A DNA stretch of 64,000 nucleotides from the NCBI GenBank assembly GCA_900471485.1, contig UCEU01000016.1, positions 1 through 64,000 on the forward strand, in the 5' to 3' direction. This DNA comes from Hyphomicrobiales bacterium. GTDB taxonomy: Bacteria > Pseudomonadota > Alphaproteobacteria > Rhizobiales > Rhizobiaceae. Of this stretch, positions 16,131-25,189 are shown one piece after another (positions within the stretch are counted from its first letter, which is position 1; the number at the start of each line of letters is the position of its first letter). The notes under the pieces were generated by a model, which saw nothing but the letters and a program-made list of their open reading frames with translations, did no database searches and was not told the origin of the DNA. Position numbers and translations under genes: made by a program.

Positions 16131-17039
16131 TCAGGCGGCCTGTATAGCGGAGATCTTCATGGCGAGATGGGCTAGATAGGCTCGCGCCATTCCTGCATAT
16201 GGCTGATCGGGAGCGCAGTGAAGCCGCACGATGTCGAGGTAGTCGAGAGCCGATTTCTCTCGAATTTTGGCAATTGTGTCATCCTCTTCGTTGACCGCTG
16301 AATTCAACTCCTCCAAAGCCCGGTTACCAGTCCACTGTAAGAAAAGGAGTTTCGACATCCTGTCTTCGGTTAGACGGCGTCGGTTCAGGGCGTAGATATC
16401 AATCGACGTTTGGCCGACGCGACTGCCTTCACGAGCGCGAACAGTTGAGAGGTTTTCATTCACAATCCAGTCGAGGTGTACTTCGGGATCAACCCTCGTC
16501 GGGTCTATTAGCAGTGGTTGTTCCGTTGCGATGTCCTGCATGTAGTCGGTGACCCATGTCGAATTCGCTGTAGGAAACGCATCGAGCTTGCCAACCGTGA
16601 CGGTCTTGTTGGACTCGATCAAGGCAACGATCTGCTCTTCTGTCATTCCAGGTGTGTAGATCAGTTGACGACGGCGCTGGTTGCAATGCATGCAAGCGAG
16701 CACAAGGTTACTCCAGTCCATCGCCAACCACCAGTAACCGGGGTGATCGACGCCACTATTGATCGCGTCCGTAACCCGCCCTTTTGGCCTGTAGTGCTCG
16801 ATGTCCGTATCCTGCGAGCCAGCGATTTTGCTTTCGCAGTAGGCGCATTTGTTATGGAAAAGATCCTGCAGTGCATCTCGCACTGTGTTGTCCGAATAAG
16901 CGGAAAACTTGGTGCCTTCCGCCGGTCTTCCGCCAACCAGCCCGTCAATAATCTTCTGGCGCTCGACCGAGGCTGCACTCGTTTCATCACTTAAATCAAG
17001 CCGTGCCGGCACGTTGCCATCACGATCGACGCGGATCAT
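16131..17039 (-). CDS. HNH endonuclease-like protein, PtuB/TIGR02646-type
   Basis: A 302-residue protein with a zinc-bound HNH fold: C65-AY-C68, then EHYRPKG (81-87), then C116-MH-C119. This is the pattern of the TIGR02646/PtuB group, the nuclease partner of overcoming-lysogenisation-type ATPases in Septu defence. The start is placed at 17039, one base after the stop of the ATPase gene; a longer frame from 17069 would overlap. It is therefore coupled to the HNH-AAA gene. The C-terminal half is helical. DNA cleavage on phage infection is the expected role from family knowledge. Confidence 0.8.
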   Translation of the reverse strand: MIRVDRDGNVPARLDLSDETSAASVERQKIIDGLVGGRPAEGTKFSAYSDNTVRDALQDLFHNKCAYCESKIAGSQDTDIEHYRPKGRVTDAINSGVDHPGYWWLAMDWSNLVLACMHCNQRRRQLIYTPGMTEEQIVALIESNKTVTVGKLDAFPTANSTWVTDYMQDIATEQPLLIDPTRVDPEVHLDWIVNENLSTVRAREGSRVGQTSIDIYALNRRRLTEDRMSKLLFLQWTGNRALEELNSAVNEEDDTIAKIREKSALDYLDIVRLHCAPDQPYAGMARAYLAHLAMKISAIQAA

Positions 17040-17040
17040 A

Positions 17041-19341
17041 TTACGCCTCCGCCGTCCCGTCGTTTCCATCTTTCACAGTGTTCGCTGATCCGACTTGGGC
17101 GCTGGTCTCTTGAGGCGACATGAGGTCGCTTGTCAATCGTTGCAGCGCGTTGGTCAAAATCGACGCCCGCTTTGGTAACGCGGTCTTGCTTGGCTCTGTG
17201 CGAGTCTCGAACTCGGCTTGCCGCAAAACATCAACCAATGCCTGCTCGATCGGTGTATCACCAACAACGAGATTTCGATCAAGATCGCGCTTGAGCCGAT
17301 TCAATTCCTCCTTGTCACGGTCGTTAAGGTTGTCCTGCCGGGAAGTGAGTTCGTGGTACAAGGCAAGTTTTGCATCGGTTTCCGGGTCGGTTGATCCGAG
17401 CCCAAAGAACTCGGATGTCAGAAGCTGCTCCGCTCGCATTCCCTTGATTGCCGGCAAGTTCTCAAGTTTTTCGATCAGCTGATCACGATCCGACCTATGC
17501 AGAACGAAAACCTCGCCATCGTGCATGCCCTGCAGGCATAACGGGTCGTGGGTGGTGACTATGAACTGCACCTGCGGAAATGCACGGCGAAGGCAAGACA
17601 TAATCCGCATCTTCCAACGCGGATGGAGGTGGGTCTCGATTTCGTCGATCAAAACCGTAGCGCTCGCATATTCAAGATTGTCGTAAAACCGTAGAAGCTC
17701 TCGGATGATGTCAGTAGCCATCGCGATGATCGACTTGTATCCGACCGACATTTCCTCGAGGCGTGTGCGTCCGCCTGAGGTTTGGATGACAATATGCCCA
17801 TCCTCGCGCGCAAAATAATCGTTTGCCTCAAGCATCAAAATTTCACGTAGTGCCCGGACGGCCGGCTCGAACTTGGCGTCGTCGCAAGTCAGCAGCCAGT
17901 CGGCTGGATTGGCGATTGTCGCCATCGCATCGAACAGCGATCGCGCGCGATACGCAGGCGCTCGAAAGCGTCGGGTCTTCTTGTTTGAAAAATACCGCCT
18001 TGGACCGTATGCCAGCACGATCTTCGAGGGCTCTGCCGTTCCATCGAAAGTTGCGCTTGAACTTGTGGCTGTCAGTGTGGCGAACATCTGACCGCCAAAG
18101 AAGCCTACTCTCACCTCAAGGGGATCATGCGAAAGATCATCCCACTGGCTGAGGTCGGGTCTGTTGATGAGACCGCCTGGATTGATATCCTCATCGGGAA
18201 TGAGCCGGTCAAGGGCTTCCGTCTCGACAGTACCCAGAAGGGCAAGCGTAATCGCTTCAAGAACGGTGCTTTTCCCGGTGGCATTCTCCCCAAGCAAGAT
18301 CATGCAGGGTACAGCTTCCATTGAGGGAGTAGTGTCGGGAAGCCGAAACTCGATCGAACTTAATCCCTTGAAGTTGCGAATGTTGACAGTAGTGATAGTG
18401 GCCTTCGCCGCAGGCATTTCCGCGAGGCCCGGCAGTCGTCTGAATGGCGGCAGAGAAAACGACTGTTCGACCATAGATGCTTCTGCCGCTTGCCCCTCAA
18501 GAAGCGAGTGGAAGAAGTCGCGACGGCTAAGCGGATCCATCCCACCAAGCTCGTTCAGCATTTGGCTGAGATTCTCGTAGCTTCGACCTTGTTCTGAAGA
18601 AGACTGCAGCAGTGCAAGCGCAGTTGCACCGGGATGGCTGCTATTCGGCAACACAAAGGATGCCCCGCCTTCGCGCAAACCGGTCGAGACTGCAAACAAT
18701 TCTTGGGGTGAGGCTGCCAGGCGATCGACAGTTTCTCGCAAGGCGCGGTGGCGCGCATCGATGAGTTCACGGCGATTAAGTGAAAGGAGCGATATTGTCT
18801 CCTGTCCCTTCGTGCTCAGATGATCGACCCTACCGTCCGAACCAAAGCGGAGATGTTTGGCTGGGTCGTCGAAGCAAGGATCAAGCAGCAGCGAGTTTTC
18901 TGCTGAGCGCAATTCGGCAATCGTTGCGTTAACTGGGCCGCGGGCTCCATCAATGTAAAAGAGGTTCTGCTTTCGCTTGCGGCAATCTTGGCAAGCCGCC
19001 ACCATGTTATCCCATTCATAGGCGAGCCAGCTATAGTGGGACTGATCTGTACGCCCGTCCTTGCCCTGTGCAAGCCCAAATGGGCGATGGTGCTCTAGGG
19101 ATGGGCGGCTATATGTCTCGACACGTTGTTCACAGTATCCGCACCGTCCTCCAAACAGCTCCTCGAGCCCGCTTATTAAGCTGGAATCGGCGAAAACGGT
19201 TTGGTTGATTGGTGCTCGTTGCTGTTTCGACAGTCCGTCAGTGTTAGCCGCATACCTCGCCAACTCCTCACGTAGCCTGTTGACCTCAGGGGAGGTCAGG
19301 GTCTCGGGGATCTGAACCAATTCTCGAGAAACATATCGCAC
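17041..19341 (-). CDS. HNH domain fused to AAA ATPase (Septu-like PtuB-PtuA fusion)
   Basis: A 766-residue fusion. Residues about 55-130 form an HNH zinc domain (C67-GY-C70, EHHRP 83-87, C117-QD-C120) similar to the separate HNH protein encoded next. From about 315 a SMC/OLD-type ATPase follows: VNIRNFKGLSSIEF, Walker A GENATGKS (351-358), signature LEEMSVGYKS (528-537), Walker B VLIDEIETHLHP (563-574) and the TTHDP switch (596-600). This is the ATPase type of PtuA in Septu and of other defence systems, which senses infection and licenses the nuclease. Having the HNH both in cis and in trans is unusual. The start at 19341 is the only ATG that keeps the N-terminal segment. Confidence 0.85.
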   Translation of the reverse strand: MRYVSRELVQIPETLTSPEVNRLREELARYAANTDGLSKQQRAPINQTVFADSSLISGLEELFGGRCGYCEQRVETYSRPSLEHHRPFGLAQGKDGRTDQSHYSWLAYEWDNMVAACQDCRKRKQNLFYIDGARGPVNATIAELRSAENSLLLDPCFDDPAKHLRFGSDGRVDHLSTKGQETISLLSLNRRELIDARHRALRETVDRLAASPQELFAVSTGLREGGASFVLPNSSHPGATALALLQSSSEQGRSYENLSQMLNELGGMDPLSRRDFFHSLLEGQAAEASMVEQSFSLPPFRRLPGLAEMPAAKATITTVNIRNFKGLSSIEFRLPDTTPSMEAVPCMILLGENATGKSTVLEAITLALLGTVETEALDRLIPDEDINPGGLINRPDLSQWDDLSHDPLEVRVGFFGGQMFATLTATSSSATFDGTAEPSKIVLAYGPRRYFSNKKTRRFRAPAYRARSLFDAMATIANPADWLLTCDDAKFEPAVRALREILMLEANDYFAREDGHIVIQTSGGRTRLEEMSVGYKSIIAMATDIIRELLRFYDNLEYASATVLIDEIETHLHPRWKMRIMSCLRRAFPQVQFIVTTHDPLCLQGMHDGEVFVLHRSDRDQLIEKLENLPAIKGMRAEQLLTSEFFGLGSTDPETDAKLALYHELTSRQDNLNDRDKEELNRLKRDLDRNLVVGDTPIEQALVDVLRQAEFETRTEPSKTALPKRASILTNALQRLTSDLMSPQETSAQVGSANTVKDGNDGTAEA

Positions 19342-19646
19342 AGATGCAGCTCCAAGTTGCTTGCGACTCTATGCTGAATTTGGGTGTACAGGAATACCAG
19401 AATTAAAGGTTTGGACCAAAAATTCGAATATAAGTGTTACGCGGTGCTTGCGGCGAATATGCATTTATAAACAATTTTTCAGGTCCTGGGCAGGGATCAT
19501 TGGTTCGATTCCGTTCAACTGCGTTGATAGCGGAACAACCGGTCGATGGTTTGTATCCCATCAAAATGATTGCTCTGTGGCCCGTCATGGCGGATTCGTC
19601 CAGCCGTCGATCAAGCACACTTCTGGGAAATGCTTCATAGATTTCG
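19342..19646. other. Intergenic stretch upstream of the HNH-ATPase operon
   Basis: About 300 bases holding the promoter of the HNH-ATPase operon. Several short frames occur on both strands but none has a ribosome-binding site or a recognisable product. Base composition is lower in GC than in the flanking oxidoreductase genes. Confidence 0.4.
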
Positions 19647-19711
19647 AGGGTGAGATCAGTTCGTCATTGTCGTTGGATATCCTCGTAATTCTGCAGGACT
19701 GATCTCACCCT
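19647..19711. repeat. 14-bp perfect inverted repeats bounding a 65-bp segment
   Basis: AGGGTGAGATCAGT (19647-19660) and its exact reverse complement (19698-19711) enclose 37 bases. The spacer is long for a simple terminator stem. The pair lies at the seam between the defence-like island and the oxidoreductase genes and ends five bases from the SDR stop. It could be a small MITE-like remnant, a recombination scar or a bidirectional terminator. Confidence 0.5.
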
Positions 19712-19715
19712 TCAA

Positions 19716-20483
19716 CTAAAGCCGGTAGCCGCCACTCGCTTCGATGATCTGGCCGGTCACCCACCGGCCTTCGTCCGAGGCCAGGAAGGCCACCACCGCC
19801 GCGATGTCCGACGGCTCGCCGAAGCGGCCAAGGGCGGTATCTGCTTCGATGGCGGCCACCATTTCGACGCTTTCGCGGACAGCTGCATTCATATCGGTTC
19901 GCGTCCAGCCCGGCGCGACGGCATTCGCCGTGATGCCACGGGGACCCAGCTCCATAGCGAGCGAGTGCGTGAAGACGTTGATGCTTCCCTTGGCCATCGA
20001 GTACATCGACGCCATCGGCGAGGGCCGTGTGGCGAAGCCGGAAGACACGTTGATCACGCGTCCACCAGAGCTCAGCCGACTGAGTGCGGCTTGCACGACG
20101 AAAAACGGCGCACGGACAAAGACGTTGAACATGGCGTCAAAGCTCTCAGTGGTCGCATTGTCCAGCCCGCCAAAACCGCTCCCGCCGGCATTGTTCACGA
20201 CGATGTCCAGCTTTCTGGTGCCGTTGCGGCTTTCAAGTTCGGCATCAAGCGCCTCGAACAAGGGCGCAATCGAGCCCGCATCCAACATTTCAGCTTTCAG
20301 CGCGAAGGCGCTGCCACCGGATTTCTCGATCTCGGCGACGGCCTCGTCGGCACCAGCTTTGCTAGAGTTGTAAGTCAGTGCGACGGTCGCGCCGTCGGCG
20401 GCGAGACGCTCTGCGATGGCGCGACCGATACCCCGTGACCCTCCCGTCACGAGAGCAGTTTTTCCATTGAGAGACTGCGACAT
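19716..20483 (-). CDS. Short-chain dehydrogenase/reductase (SDR)
   Basis: A 255-residue classical SDR. It has TGGSRGIG for NAD(P) binding (residues about 14-21), NNAG in the core (about 97-100), and the active site Ser with YSMAK (about 158-162), followed by PGWTRTDM. The substrate is a small alcohol or ketone that cannot be named. It is the last of a run of minus-strand oxidoreductase genes headed by LysR regulators, 63 bases after the NADP-binding reductase gene, and is probably in the same transcript. Confidence 0.85.
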   Translation of the reverse strand: MSQSLNGKTALVTGGSRGIGRAIAERLAADGATVALTYNSSKAGADEAVAEIEKSGGSAFALKAEMLDAGSIAPLFEALDAELESRNGTRKLDIVVNNAGGSGFGGLDNATTESFDAMFNVFVRAPFFVVQAALSRLSSGGRVINVSSGFATRPSPMASMYSMAKGSINVFTHSLAMELGPRGITANAVAPGWTRTDMNAAVRESVEMVAAIEADTALGRFGEPSDIAAVVAFLASDEGRWVTGQIIEASGGYRL

Positions 20484-20546
20484 AGAATTTTCCTTCGTTA
20501 GCCGAAATGTGATTTCAGTGATTAGCGGACGAGCTGGCGCGCCGGT

Positions 20547-21245
20547 TCACGCGATCCGTTCGCGCTCGATCGGGCCCGGATTTGCCTCTACGACCGTGAG
20601 GGCCAGGCGCACGAGATCAGCGTCGCCGCCAAATTCGTGATCTGCGATGTGATGCAAGAGCACGCCGACCTGTTCGAGCTGCCTGGCGCCTTCAAGTGGA
20701 CCGGCGTTGACGGGTTTGAACCCGGCGTCAGCGATCAGACCTCGGGTGACCTTTGCGGCTGCGGCATCGTCGCTCACGTAGAAGATGCTGGGCTGCGCCG
20801 GCGATCCCGACCACGCAGCCGCCTCGAGCACCGGAGCCGCCATTAGATTGAACGCCTTGACGATGCGTGCCTTCGGCAGCCGCCTTTGCAGGTCCTCCGC
20901 GGTCGAGTTATCGCGCATGAATTCCAAATCGTGGAAGTGCACGAAGTCGGCAGTAACGCCAAGCGGGTTCATGGTCTCAATCACGACCTTACCGTAGAGC
21001 GCGTCGCCAACCTCGCTCACGATCGCTTCCACCCGGGGCCAATAGATGGAGAAAAGAACGGCGTCGCCGAACTCCGCAGCCTCGCGGATCGTGCCGAGCC
21101 GAGCCTTATCGCCCAGCTCCGCAAGTAATGGCGCGATTTTCCGGTCCTCACCGTCCTTGGCGATAACGAGTTCATGGCCAGCGGCGGCCCAAGCTCTTGC
21201 CAGTCGACTGCCGAGATTGCCGGCGTTTAAGATTCCGATTTTCAT
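20547..21245 (-). CDS. NAD(P)-binding reductase, F420-dependent NADP reductase-like
   Basis: A 232-residue protein starting with the Rossmann motif ILNAGNLGSRLARAW, like the N-terminal NADP domain of F420H2:NADP oxidoreductases and related proteins (compare the gene at 22953). It has FSIYWPRVEAI and VIETMNPLGV. In organisms without F420 these proteins are general NADP-dependent reductases of unknown substrate. It follows the first LysR gene on the same strand with a gap of about 180 bases. Function is inferred from fold only. Confidence 0.75.
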   Translation of the reverse strand: MKIGILNAGNLGSRLARAWAAAGHELVIAKDGEDRKIAPLLAELGDKARLGTIREAAEFGDAVLFSIYWPRVEAIVSEVGDALYGKVVIETMNPLGVTADFVHFHDLEFMRDNSTAEDLQRRLPKARIVKAFNLMAAPVLEAAAWSGSPAQPSIFYVSDDAAAAKVTRGLIADAGFKPVNAGPLEGARQLEQVGVLLHHIADHEFGGDADLVRLALTVVEANPGPIERERIA

Positions 21246-21427
21246 TAGATATCCTATTCACTTCAACGTTCATGCTTCCTCGCGGAGCGGTTCGGCTGGA
21301 AGGTAGGATATCGCTCAGGAATAGATTAGATGCCCGTCGGACCCCAGTCTGTTGTTCGTGCGAGCAACAATGGTGAACCTGCGCTCGGTCGGCGGTCTAG
21401 CGCGCAATTCCGAGCTTCAGCGAGGCC

Positions 21428-22339
21428 TCAGCTTCGGCTGGCATCACTACCATCGCCGAATGCATCGCGGCAAAGATCAACGAAGCCACGTACCTTAGGA
21501 TCCATGTAGCGCGTGGAGGCAAAAACGGCGTGAACCGGCATCGGTATGCTCGCCCAGCCAGGCAAAATCCGAACCAAACTTCCCTCCGCCACATGTGGCG
21601 CAGCCATGAACTGCGGAAGTTGCGCCACTCCCAAACCCGATACGGTCAGGTTCTTGGCCGCAACGATGTTATCGAGCGCGCAGCGTGGCGCCTGCGAAAC
21701 CTTCTCTGTTGCTTGGCCATTGAAAAGGGTCCAGCTTGCACGGCCGCTGGACGTTTTCATGATGAGGTCGTGGCGCTTCAAATCGTCGACGGTACGGAGC
21801 GCCGGCGCTTCCTTCAAATATCTAGGCGCGGCATAGAGACCATAGGTTATCTCTCCAAGCTTGCGGGCCGACAGATCAGAATCTTGCAAGGTGCCGATGC
21901 GGATCGCGACATCGATCCCCTCATGAATGATATCGACGAACCGAATTGAGTACACCGCCTCCACCGTGACCTTCGGCCACTTGGACAGATAGGCGGCGAT
22001 CCAATTGTCGACCCGCGTTGTGCCGAACTCCGGTGTCGCTGTGATCTTAAGACGGCCCTTGGGCTCCTGGCTCTGCTGGGCGACCGCGGCTTGGGCCGCC
22101 TCCGCGGCGGCGAGGATCGAAGAGGCGCGCTCGAAATAGTCCCTTCCGACTTCTGTCACGCTGAGCCGGCGGGTCGACCTGTTCAGCAGCCTCGCGCCGA
22201 GCTTTTCCTCGATCCGCTGCACGATGCGGCTCACCCGAGCCTTGTCAGTCTCGAGGCGATCGGCGGCAGCGGTAAAGGATTCCTCCATTACCACTGCGAC
22301 GAAGACCTGCATTTCGGAAAAGCCGATTGTTGATGTCAT
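21428..22339 (-). CDS. LysR-family transcriptional regulator (copy 1)
   Basis: A 303-residue LTTR. The winged helix-turn-helix is in residues about 5-65 (MQVFVAVVMEESFTAAADRL, then KARVSRIVQRIEEKLGARLL) and the effector-binding domain follows. I start it at 22339, aligned with its paralogue at 24983, where MTSTIGF matches MTTTIDF. The two regulators are alike over nearly their whole length, by eye about two thirds or more identical, so they arose by duplication. It is expected to control the reductase genes downstream of it. Confidence 0.9.
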   Translation of the reverse strand: MTSTIGFSEMQVFVAVVMEESFTAAADRLETDKARVSRIVQRIEEKLGARLLNRSTRRLSVTEVGRDYFERASSILAAAEAAQAAVAQQSQEPKGRLKITATPEFGTTRVDNWIAAYLSKWPKVTVEAVYSIRFVDIIHEGIDVAIRIGTLQDSDLSARKLGEITYGLYAAPRYLKEAPALRTVDDLKRHDLIMKTSSGRASWTLFNGQATEKVSQAPRCALDNIVAAKNLTVSGLGVAQLPQFMAAPHVAEGSLVRILPGWASIPMPVHAVFASTRYMDPKVRGFVDLCRDAFGDGSDASRS

Positions 22340-22483
22340 AGACAACATTCTGTCACGCGCCGTTTGAGCTATCAATCAAAGCGAGCCCCATATCTCCGAC
22401 ATTAATGAGCTAATTCTTGATGGGCTGTTGTCATCGGAACAACAACAGAATCCGGCTGATTCGCTGGGGCGATGATCTGGTCC

Positions 22484-22855
22484 TCAATCGCGAGGCGTTG
22501 CTTCGATGGCATCGACGCGATCCGGATAGAACGCGAGGTATCCCTTAATGATCAGCATGTGGTCGAAAGGATCCTCGTAAGACCAGGCGACATCCTTGGC
22601 CGCGCCACCTCGCGCGCTGAAATAGCTGGCGTCGCCCTTGTAGGGGCAGTGGGTGCTGGTGTCGCTGGGGCTGAGTTCGCTGATCACCACGTCGTTGCGC
22701 GGGATGTAGTAGACCGGATTGAGACTCGCCTCCTTCAGGATGAGGGCGTCGCGGCTGTCGGCGAGGACCGCATCATCCAGCTTGACGACGACCCTGACCC
22801 CCGCCGGAGCGATGGTGATCGGATGGTCCGGACCTGGTTTTCTTCCACCTTGCAT
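22484..22855 (-). CDS. DUF427 domain protein
   Basis: A 123-residue protein matching the DUF427 pattern: VVVKLDDAVLADSRDALIL, then YYIPRNDV, then THCPYKGDASYFS and the C-terminal AWSYEDPFDHMLIIKGYLAFY. The family is widespread and small, of unknown function, with a compact beta fold. It lies between the second reductase and LysR copy 1 on the same strand, suggesting shared transcription. No signal peptide. Confidence 0.85.
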   Translation of the reverse strand: MQGGRKPGPDHPITIAPAGVRVVVKLDDAVLADSRDALILKEASLNPVYYIPRNDVVISELSPSDTSTHCPYKGDASYFSARGGAAKDVAWSYEDPFDHMLIIKGYLAFYPDRVDAIEATPRD

Positions 22856-22952
22856 GTCGTGTTCCTTTCTGTTGCTCGCGCCGGGCCGGCAGCGGTCGGG
22901 CCTCTCTTGACCGTTAGCCGGACGCCCTATGCAAGGGGCGCCCGGCAGCGGA

Positions 22953-23750
22953 TCACTTCTTGACGGTGTCGGCGCTGGCCTGAGCCATGAAGAGGTCGAC
23001 GTGGACCTGCGGCATGCCCTCGAAGGTGCCGCCGATCGGCGACGGGCGCTTTGCCTCGTCGATCAAGTGCCGAGCGTCTCCGCGCGACACGGGCGTGCCG
23101 GGCCGCGTGTAGGCGCGCTCGGCTTCCGGTCCCGTCGCCTGCAGGTCTACCTTCGGTGCGTAGGCCCAGAAGTAGATCGGCGTGCTCGGTTCGACGCGCC
23201 AGCTGTCAGCGAGCGTGCCCGCGTCGATGGCATCGAAGCCGATCTTGTCGAAGAACTCGGTCACCGCCTGCTTCGCTCCGGCGTCGTCACCCGCGATCGG
23301 CAGCGTCGTGCGGTTCGCCGAACCCTGCGGCGTCGCGTTGGCCTTCATGTGGAGCCAGCTGAGGTTGTGCATACCCTTGACGACCTTCGCCCCCGGCAGA
23401 CGTCGCTGGATCAGCTCGCTGGAAGTCAGCTCCGCCTTGTCGAGGACGTCATTGTTACCGAATGCGGGATAGTAGTTCGTCTGGTCGAGTACGACCTTGC
23501 CCGCGAACTTGTCGGCAGGCAGTTGCTCGGTGGCGGCGATCGGGATCGAGAGCGTGACGATGTCACCTGCCGCGATGGCCTCTTCCGTGGTGCCGGCGCT
23601 CGCCAGCGGACCAAGCTCCTCGATCAGGTCCTTGATGGTGTCCGCGCCTCGAGAGTTGCTGATCACCACCTTGTAGCCAGCCGCGGTGGCGAGGCGCGCG
23701 ACTGCCTTGCCGACGAGGCCGGAGCCGATGATTCCGATTGTTTGGGTCAT
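22953..23750 (-). CDS. NADPH-dependent F420 reductase-like oxidoreductase
   Basis: A 265-residue protein with an N-terminal Rossmann motif IGIIGSGLVGKAVARL and VVISNSRG, typical of the NADP-binding domain shared by F420H2:NADP oxidoreductase and related reductases, then KVVLDQTNYYP and AKVVKGMHNLS. It is a distant relative of the product at 20547. It follows LysR copy 2 on the same strand after 324 bases. A role in quinone or other small-molecule reduction under LysR control is likely but not shown. Confidence 0.78.
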   Translation of the reverse strand: MTQTIGIIGSGLVGKAVARLATAAGYKVVISNSRGADTIKDLIEELGPLASAGTTEEAIAAGDIVTLSIPIAATEQLPADKFAGKVVLDQTNYYPAFGNNDVLDKAELTSSELIQRRLPGAKVVKGMHNLSWLHMKANATPQGSANRTTLPIAGDDAGAKQAVTEFFDKIGFDAIDAGTLADSWRVEPSTPIYFWAYAPKVDLQATGPEAERAYTRPGTPVSRGDARHLIDEAKRPSPIGGTFEGMPQVHVDLFMAQASADTVKK

Positions 23751-24074
23751 CTACATTGTCTTTCTTCATAAGGGCGGTAGCCGCCGACAGGATTCATGCG
23801 CTCGCACCGTATCGCGCGCCTTTTGACGGCGAGCGCCACAGCAGGCGACGCGAGCGAAGTTATGGATTTGAGGGAAGAGTTAACAGTCGGGCCCCGGGCA
23901 ACATACTGTTGTCCCTCGAAACGACAATGGATCGCCAGCGGTGTAAGCGCCCCAATCCGCGAGCGACAAGGTCGCTCGATAAACACGCGTCCTGACCAGA
24001 TCGCTACGATACCATGTGACACCGAACGGCTTCACGCCAAAGAGAGCCTAACGCACGCGGCGCAGCAGATCGTC
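23751..24074. other. Gap between LysR copy 2 and reductase; no gene supported
   Basis: About 324 bases, likely containing the promoter and LysR binding site for the reductase at 22953-23750. No convincing frame, RNA gene or long repeat is seen. Confidence 0.45.
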
Positions 24075-24983
24075 TCAACTCAAGTCTTCGACATCACTCC
24101 TGAAGCCATCGCGGCAGACGTCGACAAACTCCCGCACCTTCGGATCCATATAGCGCGTGGACGCAAAGACGGCGTGGACCGGCACTGGGATACGTGCCCA
24201 ACCCGGCAGGACTCTAGCAAGGCCACCTTCAGCTACGTGCGGCTTGGCCATGTATCTTGGAAGCTGCACGACCCCTAGACCCGACAGCGCTAGGTTCCTG
24301 GCGGCCATGGTGTTATCGAGGGCGCACCGAGGTGCGTGCCACACCTTTTCCGTCTTCTCCCCATTCACCAAGGTCCAGCCCGGACGGCCGCGCGGCGCAT
24401 GCATGATGAGGTCGTGCCGTTTGAGATCATCAACCTTGCGGATAGACGCTGCGCTCCTCAGATATTCGGGGGAAGCATACAAGCCGTAGGTCAACTCTCC
24501 CAGCCTGCGAGCCGAAAGCTCCGAGTCATCCAACGGACCGATGCGAATCGCCACATCGACACCTTCATGAATGATATCGATGAGACGGTTCGTGTACTCC
24601 GTCTCGACGGTGACTTTCGGCCATTTGCGCAAGAATGCAGCAATCCAGCCGTCGACGCGCATCGTTCCAAATTCAGCCCCAGCCGTAACTTTTAGGCGGC
24701 CCTTCGGTTCTTGACTCCGCTGCGCCACTGCGGCTTCGGCGGCTTCGGCAGCCGCTAGGATCGACGAGGCGCGTTCGAAATAGTCGCGCCCGACTTCCGT
24801 CGCGCTTAGATGCCGGGTCGATCGGTTCAAAAGCCGTGCGCCCAGCTTTTCTTCCATTCGCCGCACTATGCGGCTCACCCGCGCCTTATCCGTTTCGAGG
24901 CGTTCCGCTGCGGCGGTGAAAGACCCTTCATTCACCACTGCGATGAAGGCCTGCATCTCTAGGAAATCTATTGTTGTTGTCAT
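24075..24983 (-). CDS. LysR-family transcriptional regulator (copy 2)
   Basis: A 302-residue LTTR closely similar to the one at 21428-22339; shared stretches include LETDKARVSRIV, RDYFERASSILAAAEAA, RHDLIM, PRCALDN and HAVFASTRYMDPKVR. The helix-turn-helix is at residues about 5-65. The pair flanks the DUF427 and reductase genes, so each may control the reductase next to it. Both may answer the same kind of electrophile or redox signal, which is inference. Confidence 0.9.
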   Translation of the reverse strand: MTTTIDFLEMQAFIAVVNEGSFTAAAERLETDKARVSRIVRRMEEKLGARLLNRSTRHLSATEVGRDYFERASSILAAAEAAEAAVAQRSQEPKGRLKVTAGAEFGTMRVDGWIAAFLRKWPKVTVETEYTNRLIDIIHEGVDVAIRIGPLDDSELSARRLGELTYGLYASPEYLRSAASIRKVDDLKRHDLIMHAPRGRPGWTLVNGEKTEKVWHAPRCALDNTMAARNLALSGLGVVQLPRYMAKPHVAEGGLARVLPGWARIPVPVHAVFASTRYMDPKVREFVDVCRDGFRSDVEDLS

Positions 24984-25189
24984 GGCAACAGTCTGAAACT
25001 ATTGGACGGATTTATCAATCTTCAAACAACCGACCTTGTATCATTAGGACACAGCCAAGGGCTAGATTCGCATGGCGACAGGCCCGCAACGTCGCAATTC
25101 TCTGAGTAACTTAGCCTTTTAGAGGGAAGACCGAAGGTTCGAGTCCCTTCAAGACCGCAGTGCCCGATCTACGAAAGATATCAGGCACC

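Noticed and set aside
6000..19700. Possible CRISPR array in the defence-like island
   Set aside because: No set of regularly spaced identical repeats was seen, and no cas-type proteins are encoded.
25090..25165. tRNA-like stretch with GGTTCGAGTCCC resembling a T-arm
   Set aside because: The T-stem does not pair fully (at least one mismatch) and no matching acceptor, D-arm or anticodon arm can be folded. At best a decayed tRNA fragment; not called.
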